Positions 58,252 through 64,000 of a stretch of DNA of 64,000 nucleotides are shown piece after piece. A program made the translations under genes and the position numbers. The notes under the pieces were generated by a model. That model ran no database searches. It saw nothing but the letters and a program-made list of their open reading frames with translations, and had not been told where the DNA came from. Origin of the DNA: Snodgrassella communis (lineage in GTDB: Bacteria > Pseudomonadota > Gammaproteobacteria > Burkholderiales > Neisseriaceae); the NCBI RefSeq assembly GCF_914768045.1, contig NZ_CAJZCD010000002.1, positions 124,001 through 188,000 on the forward strand, written 5' to 3'. The first letter of the stretch is position 1, and each line of letters starts with the position of its first letter.

Positions 58252-59130
58252 TCAGGTATTTCCGGTAATAACTGTGGTAAAAAAGCATTTTTTTATGGTT
58301 AGGGGATGATTATTACATTGTAGTTGTGTTTCGGCTGCGCTATGTTTGATTACGGCCAGAGCTAAGGTGGCTGTTTCTTGTTGTACTTGATTGATTATGA
58401 GTCCGACTTCTTCGTTGTTGCTGTCTGTGATGGTATCGCCGGCAGTGAGTATAGCGGTTGTTTCAAGCAGAGCCAGCCCGCGTTTAACCTGACCACGATA
58501 TTGAGCACGGGCAATGATTTCCTGACCGGGATAACAGCCTTTTTTGAAGTGGACAGCGCCAATCAGTTGCTGGTTGAGCATTTGTGCCACACAAGTTTCT
58601 GTGGTGGCTGCGCTGATCCATGGAATGCCACTATTGATTTGCTGTACCTGCCATGCTTTAGCTGTTTCTGTATTTAATGGTGGCAGCTGGTTGATTTTAC
58701 CAATCTGAATAGTGGTGTTGTCTGGCAGGGTTATTTGCCAGATTTGGTTTTTCTGGGTAGCTGATAATACATATTGGGGCACGGGTTCTGCCTGTACGGT
58801 TGTAATGGCCGGTATGCTGACAGCGACACTCCATTCATCCATACTTTGCAGTTTTACTTTGCTGCGCATGATGTAAATCTGTAGCTTTTTCTGTAATGTC
58901 TCACACAGGTCGGCTGCGGCAATGAGAATGATATCTTCGTCTCTTTTTAATACTACTATGTTGGCTATTACGCGGCCTTTGGCTGTGTTATAGGTAGCTA
59001 AACAGGCCTGACCTGCCGATAGATGGTTAATGTCGTTGGAGAGCTGATTATGCAGAAATGAGGCGCGGTCTTCGCCGCTTACCCGAATCAGTCCGAAAAA
59101 AGGCATCAAGGTAGATGCTGAGTGTGTCAT
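58252..59130 (-). CDS. ygfZ: Folate-binding Fe-S cluster maturation protein YgfZ
   Basis: 292 aa, GcvT-like fold. Diagnostic motif KKGCYPGQEIIARAQYRGQVKR with the conserved cysteine; N-terminal SGEDRASFLHNQLSNDI. YgfZ supports maturation or repair of certain [4Fe-4S] enzymes with tetrahydrofolate. ATG 59148 is in frame, but ATG 59130 is preceded by CAGGAAGT and fits better. Minus strand, upstream of prfC. Confidence 0.92.
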   Translation of the reverse strand: MTHSASTLMPFFGLIRVSGEDRASFLHNQLSNDINHLSAGQACLATYNTAKGRVIANIVVLKRDEDIILIAAADLCETLQKKLQIYIMRSKVKLQSMDEWSVAVSIPAITTVQAEPVPQYVLSATQKNQIWQITLPDNTTIQIGKINQLPPLNTETAKAWQVQQINSGIPWISAATTETCVAQMLNQQLIGAVHFKKGCYPGQEIIARAQYRGQVKRGLALLETTAILTAGDTITDSNNEEVGLIINQVQQETATLALAVIKHSAAETQLQCNNHPLTIKKCFFTTVITGNT

Positions 59131-59186
59131 GGCTACTTCCTGGTTCATTTGTTGGGTTTTATTATAAGGTTGAAATTTTAATAAAC

Positions 59187-59224
59187 AAGATAAAAGCTCC
59201 GCCCAAATTCTGGTACGGAGCTTT
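59187..59224 (-). terminator. Terminator of the small HTH gene
   Basis: AAAAGCTCCG and CGGAGCTTT arms with a 14-base loop; minus-strand tail TTTTATCTT. It lies between the HTH gene stop and ygfZ. Confidence 0.65.
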
Positions 59225-59246
59225 GATGAGAAAGCTGGTAAGGGTG

Positions 59247-59531
59247 TTATTTACCTTCTGCTTTTGCTTTCAGTTGTTGATACATTTCAGGATGCTCGTT
59301 TTTAAGCAGTTCAGCTACTTCCATATTTGTGCGATTGAGTTTGCTTAATTCCAGCTGTTCTACGTGTACGAGACGTACCAGTTCACGAACAGGTTTCGGA
59401 ATGTTACGACCAGCTTCATAACGGGAGCCACCAGATTGAGTAACGCCAACCTGACTCCAGAACTCAATTTGATTTAGTCCGAGTTTTTTACGGATTTCGC
59501 GCACATTGCTGATAGGTTTAAAAGCTTTCAT
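59247..59531 (-). CDS. Small Cro/CI-type HTH protein
   Basis: 94 aa. HTH_3/XRE-like domain: NVREIRKKLGLNQIEFWSQV and GVTQSGGSRYEAGRNIPKPV, followed by a helical tail (QLELSKLNRTNMEVAELLKN) that may form a dimer. ATG 59531 chosen over 59552. Function unknown; it occurs as a single gene with its own terminator. A chromosomal regulator rather than a toxin-antitoxin member, as no small partner gene is adjacent. Confidence 0.82.
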   Translation of the reverse strand: MKAFKPISNVREIRKKLGLNQIEFWSQVGVTQSGGSRYEAGRNIPKPVRELVRLVHVEQLELSKLNRTNMEVAELLKNEHPEMYQQLKAKAEGK

Positions 59532-59848
59532 ATTGTTATACCTTAAAAACAAGTTGTCTATGTGTTAGTAGAATTAATTAATATGATCATTCATAAACAT
59601 TTAATTATTTTGGTAAGTTTAGTCATTAAAGTAATGACTAATGTTATACCAATATGCATAATTATCTATGGACTTCAATATTATCACAATAGTTTTTACA
59701 TTCAACATAATATTGCAGTTGGTTTATAAAAAATATGGTGCTTTAGAATAATATTGAGTAATTCTAATCTAACCAGAATTAAAACTTTTTACCTTGAATA
59801 AGATGTTAATGCTCTTTTTTGTGTTAAGTTTTGCAATTTTTGGTCGCT
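59532..59848. other. Intergenic region upstream of the HTH gene (317 bp)
   Basis: AT-rich, no ORF. Includes GTATAACA/TGTTATAC-like half-sites at 59536-59543 and 59642-59650 that could be bound by the adjacent HTH protein; spacing of about 100 bp makes this speculative. Confidence 0.35.
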
Positions 59849-60625
59849 TTAAGGTTTGCCTGTCAGTGGGCTGATGGTGAGAATTTCGTAACCATTTTCG
59901 GTCACCAATACTTCATGTTCCCATTGTGCAGAAAGTTTGTGGTCTTTAGTAACGACTGTCCAGCCGTCGTTAAGGATGCGCAGTTGACGTTTACCTTGGT
60001 TAACCATTGGTTCGATGGTGAATATCATGCCGGGTTGCAATTTTAAGCCGGTATGGCGACGACCATAATGCAACACTTGTGGTTCTTCGTGGAAACCTCG
60101 GCCGACACCATGTCCGCAGAATTCCTGCACCATGGAATATCCGGCATTTTCGACAACTTGCTGGCATGCATAGCCAATGTCTCCTAATGTAGCTCCCGGT
60201 TTGACTACTGAAATACCTGCCATCATGCTTTCATGGGTGATGTTGATCAGGCGGCGTGCCTGCGGACTAATTTCACCGACTGCATACATGCGGCTGGAAT
60301 CGCCATGAAAACCGTCTTTGATAATGGTGACGTCGATGTTGAGGATGTCGCCATTTTTTAATGGTTTGTCATCGGGAATGCCGTGACAGATGACATGGTT
60401 AACTGAGGTACAGCAGGATTTGGGAAATGGTGGGTTACCATAACCCAGTGGTGCGGGATAGCCACCTTGAACGTTAATGTGGTAATCATGAATCAGTTTG
60501 TCGATTTCGTTGGTGGTTATACCTGGCTTGATGAACTGGCCTATGTAGTCAAGTGCTTCTGCTGCAAGCCGGCCAGCGACGCGCATCGCTGCAATTTCTT
60601 CTGCATTTTTAATAATCACGGCCAT
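59849..60625 (-). CDS. map: Methionine aminopeptidase, type I
   Basis: 258 aa. Metal ligands in NIDVTIIKDGFHGDSSRMY (Asp pair), GHGVGRGFHEEP (His), MIFTIEPMVN (Glu) and SAQWEHEVLVTENG (Glu). HVICHGIP holds the substrate-site His. It removes the initiator Met from nascent proteins. Start ATG is preceded by AAAGGAAAAAATC. 52 bp after trpC on the same strand. Confidence 0.97.
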   Translation of the reverse strand: MAVIIKNAEEIAAMRVAGRLAAEALDYIGQFIKPGITTNEIDKLIHDYHINVQGGYPAPLGYGNPPFPKSCCTSVNHVICHGIPDDKPLKNGDILNIDVTIIKDGFHGDSSRMYAVGEISPQARRLINITHESMMAGISVVKPGATLGDIGYACQQVVENAGYSMVQEFCGHGVGRGFHEEPQVLHYGRRHTGLKLQPGMIFTIEPMVNQGKRQLRILNDGWTVVTKDHKLSAQWEHEVLVTENGYEILTISPLTGKP

Positions 60626-60677
60626 GATTTTTTCCTTTTATGATGATTAAAGTAGTTAGTTGATGTGTATGAATGCT

Positions 60678-61466
60678 TTAGGCATTGACGAGTATGCTCA
60701 ATTCATCAGCAATGTTCTGCTTGCGCATCAGGCTTTCACCAATGAGAAAAGTGTTTACTTGATGTTGCTGCATTAGGTGAATGTCGTCTGTGGTAAAGAT
60801 GCCACTTTCAGTAACCACGGTTTTGCCCGTCAGTAACGGTAGAAGTTTAATGGTTTGTTGTAAATCCACTTCGAAGTTACGCAGGTTACGGTTGTTTACG
60901 CCCCATAATTGGGTGCGCATGTTAATGCATTTTTCCAACTCTTCTTCATTGTGAATCTCAAGCAGTACTGTCATGCCCAGTTCGTGGGCAATAGCTTCAT
61001 ACTCATTTAGCTGGGTTTGGCTGAGTGCTGCTGCAATAAGTAAGATTGCATCCGCATTGTGCGCCCGGGATTGATAAACCTGATAGATGTCGATGATGAA
61101 ATCTTTGCGTAATACAGGTAGGTTACAGGCGTTGCGGGCTGTATTCAGGTAGGCAAGGCTGCCCTGAAAATAGCTGACATCGGTGAGAACAGACATACAT
61201 GCGGCACCACCTTTCTGATAGGAGCGGGCGATGTCTGCCGGTGAGAAATCGGGGCGAATCAGCCCTTTAGATGGGCTGGCCTTTTTGATTTCGGCAATGA
61301 TGGCTGCTTTTCCTTGCTGATGTTTGGTATGAATGGCATCAAGAAAAGGGCGTACCGGTACTTGGTTGTAAGCCCGTGCACGTACTTCAGCTATGGATTC
61401 AGTGTTTTTGGCTGCCGCTACTTCTTTTTTTTTGGTAGCAATGATTTTATTTAAAATATCGCTCAT
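60678..61466 (-). CDS. trpC: Indole-3-glycerol phosphate synthase
   Basis: 262 aa TIM barrel. [20 protein letters not shown] carries the catalytic Lys, then [35 protein letters not shown] and [13 protein letters not shown]. It closes the indole ring in tryptophan synthesis. Monofunctional, not fused to trpF or next to trpD/trpE here; it sits between darP and map. Confidence 0.96.
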   Translation of the reverse strand: MSDILNKIIATKKKEVAAAKNTESIAEVRARAYNQVPVRPFLDAIHTKHQQGKAAIIAEIKKASPSKGLIRPDFSPADIARSYQKGGAACMSVLTDVSYFQGSLAYLNTARNACNLPVLRKDFIIDIYQVYQSRAHNADAILLIAAALSQTQLNEYEAIAHELGMTVLLEIHNEEELEKCINMRTQLWGVNNRNLRNFEVDLQQTIKLLPLLTGKTVVTESGIFTTDDIHLMQQHQVNTFLIGESLMRKQNIADELSILVNA

Positions 61467-61553
61467 GATGTTTCTCCAGACTCGGGCGTTGAAATTGGCT
61501 TAATCAAACAGGGGGAATGGCCGTTGTTAATTTCGGCGATAGATTCTGTTGTT

Positions 61554-62078
61554 TCAGGAGGGGGTATCTTCGTTGATTTCGGTTTTCAGTAATTGAAAAA
61601 TTGCTCTGAATGCTTTGGGTGGTTTACCAGCTTCCTGTTCCTTACGAGCATTACGAATTAAAGTGCGCAGGGCACTAATGTCGATATGCGGATACTGGCT
61701 GATGACTTCAGTAAGGCTGCTATCATCGGCAATCAGGCGCTGGCGCAGGTTTTCTAGCCTTTGCAGGTAGGCGTTATGTGCGCTGTTCTCGCCTTTGAGG
61801 CGTGCCAGATAATCGCTGATTGGTGCGGTGTCGGTTTCACGCATCAGGCGACCGATATATTGTGCCTGTCGTTTAAGGGCACTGTTGGAGCTGATTTTTT
61901 GATAGTTTACTACTGCCTGTAATAAATCTTCGGGCAGATTCATTTTTTTTAGGGTATCAGTAGAAAGTTTGGTCAGTTCCATGCCTAGTTGTTGCAAATC
62001 GTTCATTTGCTTTTTCATCTGGGTTTTGCTTACCCATTCTTGTTCTGCAATGGTTTGGCTATCAGGCTTGCTATTCAT
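61554..62078 (-). CDS. darP: Ribosome-associated protein DarP (YjgA)
   Basis: 174 aa, DUF615. WVSKTQMKKQMNDLQQLGMEL is the family N-terminal signature, followed by NLPEDLLQAVVNYQKISSNS and a helical domain. YjgA/DarP associates with the maturing 50S subunit. ATG 62078 is preferred over 62111. Divergent from pmbA, the same arrangement as yjgA/pmbA in E. coli. Confidence 0.9.
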   Translation of the reverse strand: MNSKPDSQTIAEQEWVSKTQMKKQMNDLQQLGMELTKLSTDTLKKMNLPEDLLQAVVNYQKISSNSALKRQAQYIGRLMRETDTAPISDYLARLKGENSAHNAYLQRLENLRQRLIADDSSLTEVISQYPHIDISALRTLIRNARKEQEAGKPPKAFRAIFQLLKTEINEDTPS

Positions 62079-62222
62079 ATAGTATGTGTCACATGTGTGT
62101 CTGTATTTCAAGTGTCTATTTTAACAAAAAATCCGTATTATTTCAGTTGGCATGTATGTATCGCTGCTGCCAGTGCTTAAATCAGCATGCTAGAATGCAA
62201 GCTTCTTTGTATGAGGTTAATT

Positions 62223-63551
62223 ATGTTTCATCACAGTGCCGAACAGTTACAACAGTTAAGTCAGCAGGCATTGCACAAAGCCATAGGACAAGGGGCAAAT
62301 GCAGCTGAAATTGATATCAGTGAATCTGTTGGACAGAATGTGCAGGTGCGCCAGCAAGATGTTGAGCATATTGAATATCAGCAGGATAAATCTTTAGATG
62401 TTACTGTTTATTTGGGGCAGGCTAAAGGGCGAGCCAGTACGGCCGACTTTAATGAAAAAGCAATTGAGGAGGTGGTAACGGCGGCATTGAATATTGCTCG
62501 CTATACTGCTCAGGACGATTGTGCTGGTTTGGCTGATGCTGCATTACTGGCAACGGAGCTGGGTGATACAGAGGTATTTTTCCCTTGGTCTTTATCTGCA
62601 GATGAAGCCATTGCTATTGCTAAGCGTACAGAACGGGCTGCACTGGATACGGATGAACGTATCAGTAATTCGGAGGGGGCTGAGGTGCAGACTGACCATT
62701 ATCAATATGTATATGCCAACAGTAATGATTTTTGCGCCTATCAGCGTGGCAGCCGGCACAGTATTTCCTGTAGTGTGGTAGCGGCTGATGATGCAGGTAT
62801 GCAGCGTGATTACTGGTATGATCTGGCACGTGATGCTCGTGATCTGGATACAGCCGAAACTATTGGCCAGACAGCTGCTGCACGCACGGTACGGCGTCTG
62901 AATAGTCAGTCTGTAGCTACAGGGAAATATCCGGTGATTTTCGATACTACGGTAGCTGGCAGTCTGATTGGTCATCTGGTAGGCGCGCTTAGTGGCGGTG
63001 CTTTGTACCGGCAAACCAGTTTTCTGGTAGACAGTCTAGGCAAGCAAATTTTGGCACCATGGGTGTGCCTGACTGAAAAACCGCATGTGAAAAAGGCACT
63101 GGCCAGTACTTATTTTGATGCTGAAGGTGTCGCTACTCATGAGCGTACGGTTATTGATGGCGGCCATGTAGCTGGCTATTTTTTAAGTAGCTACAGTGCG
63201 CGCAAGTTAGGTATGACTACAACTGGTAATGCTGGCGGGGTTCATAATTTATATCTGAATCATACGCATACTACTCAGGCTGAGCTATTGCAGACGATGG
63301 GTACGGGTTTGCTGGTTACAGAGTTGATGGGGCAGGGTGTGAATGGCATTACTGGTGATTATTCCCGTGGTGCGGCCGGTTTCTGGGTGGAAAACGGGGT
63401 AATTGTCTATCCGGTGGAGGGTATTACGATTGCTTCGCGTTTACAGGATATGTTTATGGCCATGGCTGGTGCAGCAGATGATGCATTAAGGCGCAGTACA
63501 CATAAGGTGGGTTCTATTCTGATAGATAATATGACGGTTGCTGGTGCATAA
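62223..63551 (+). CDS. pmbA: Metalloprotease PmbA/TldE subunit
   Basis: 442 aa. PmbA/TldD family: N-terminal RQQDVEHIEYQQDKSLDVTV, middle SNSEGAEVQTDHYQYVYAN, and C-terminal NHTHTTQAELLQTMGTGLLV, ELMGQGVNGITGDYSRGA. As TldE it lacks the HExxH site and pairs with TldD to degrade unfolded peptides or antitoxins. Start ATG 62223, preceded by GAGG, rather than 62187. tldD not in window. Confidence 0.95.
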   Translation: MFHHSAEQLQQLSQQALHKAIGQGANAAEIDISESVGQNVQVRQQDVEHIEYQQDKSLDVTVYLGQAKGRASTADFNEKAIEEVVTAALNIARYTAQDDCAGLADAALLATELGDTEVFFPWSLSADEAIAIAKRTERAALDTDERISNSEGAEVQTDHYQYVYANSNDFCAYQRGSRHSISCSVVAADDAGMQRDYWYDLARDARDLDTAETIGQTAAARTVRRLNSQSVATGKYPVIFDTTVAGSLIGHLVGALSGGALYRQTSFLVDSLGKQILAPWVCLTEKPHVKKALASTYFDAEGVATHERTVIDGGHVAGYFLSSYSARKLGMTTTGNAGGVHNLYLNHTHTTQAELLQTMGTGLLVTELMGQGVNGITGDYSRGAAGFWVENGVIVYPVEGITIASRLQDMFMAMAGAADDALRRSTHKVGSILIDNMTVAGA

Positions 63552-63641
63552 GGCTATGACTGGCTATCGTCTGTTTTATTGTAGCCAGCTAGTAAGTGAT
63601 CAGGACAGCTTTTAGTGGCAGCCAGCTTGAGAGGATTGAAA

Positions 63642-64000
63642 ATGAGCTTTCGTAAGGCATTGTGGTGTGTGTTTTTTCTGGGTGTGCTTTGTACAGCCGG
63701 TTCATTTATCGGTCAATACATTCTGGGTATGAATCCGTGTGTATTGTGTATTGCACAAAGGCTTGCGGTAATGGCTACTACTTTACTGGCTTTTTTGTGT
63801 GCCTGTTGTCCTAATCGCAGTTGTATAGAGCGCGTGATTAATGTTGTTGTGGTGAGTGTGGCGTCAGTGGTTGGATTAGGCGTGGCGATTTATCAAATAT
63901 ATATTCAACATTTGCCTTTAATAGATCAGCCTTCCTGTGGCGCACCGTGGACATTCCGGCTGCGGGATGCACCATTGCTTCATTTGTACGAACCAATTAT
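63642..64000 (+). CDS. dsbB: Disulfide bond formation protein DsbB (3' truncated by window)
   Basis: About 119 residues visible. Inner-membrane helices; first periplasmic Cys pair in NPCVLCIAQR and the third redox Cys in DQPSCGAPW. It reoxidises DsbA using quinones. ATG 63642 follows GAGAGGATTGAAA. The reading frame runs off the end of the window. Confidence 0.9.
   Translation, partial: MSFRKALWCVFFLGVLCTAGSFIGQYILGMNPCVLCIAQRLAVMATTLLAFLCACCPNRSCIERVINVVVVSVASVVGLGVAIYQIYIQHLPLIDQPSCGAPWTFRLRDAPLLHLYEPI

Noticed and set aside
59247-59531. Toxin-antitoxin module for the small HTH protein
   Set aside because: No adjacent small partner gene; ygfZ downstream is a core gene and a terminator separates them.

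Overview
The window (about 40-45% G+C by eye) looks like a chromosomal segment of a betaproteobacterium of the family Neisseriaceae. The evidence is the pilW-rodZ-ispG-hisS-yfgM-der-hfq order with no bamB, the ptsN-hprK-rapZ cluster whose HprK and PilW closely resemble the Neisseria proteins as I remember them, and the general gene content. Low G+C, an AspT/aspartate 4-decarboxylase pair and the absence of any motility gene suggest a host-associated lineage such as Snodgrassella. The genus is an inference from memory, not a database result.

Layout. 1-6728: plus-strand housekeeping block (pilW partial, rodZ-like, ispG, hisS, yfgM-like, der, hfq). 6778-11346: minus strand, with an SMR exporter, queH, tpx and a dusA-thyA-folA operon. 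11347-16137: AT-rich accessory stretch with a large repeat protein carrying a C-terminal DUF2971-like domain, a CsbD-like protein, small membrane or secreted ORFs and broken reading frames. 16138-19382: LysR regulator, secreted alpha/beta hydrolase and MFS transporter. 19383-25765: guaA, a small lipoprotein, smpB, an MHS transporter and ilvC. 25850-29358: ilvN, ilvB and a protein related to DAHP synthase that has lost its catalytic motifs.

29610-36037 is a four-gene export operon (HlyD adaptor, RbbA-type double ABC/permease fusion, second permease, NodT-type outer-membrane lipoprotein), followed by a patatin-like lipoprotein. 38726-42050 is aspT plus aspartate 4-decarboxylase, an electrogenic aspartate/alanine cycle, preceded by a long AT-rich region with two dyads. 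42210-50066 holds a glutamine amidotransferase, a YkvA-like protein, sixA, ubiA, ptsN-hprK-rapZ, a YlqF/RbgA-type GTPase, scpB and rluB. 50309-51546 is a translationally coupled pair: a stand-alone Aer-type PAS protein and a PhnD-like binding protein without a signal peptide. 51643-64000 carries a dus gene, a gene graveyard with an ankyrin-like remnant, a SpoU methyltransferase, a DUF945 protein, prfC, ygfZ, an HTH protein, map, trpC, darP, pmbA and the start of dsbB.

Most of the window is core metabolism, translation and RNA modification. No tRNA, rRNA, CRISPR array, intact insertion sequence or prophage was recognised. The strongest candidates for something undescribed are the PAS/PhnD-like pair, the DAHP-synthase-like pseudoenzyme and the 37-residue-repeat/DUF2971 protein.
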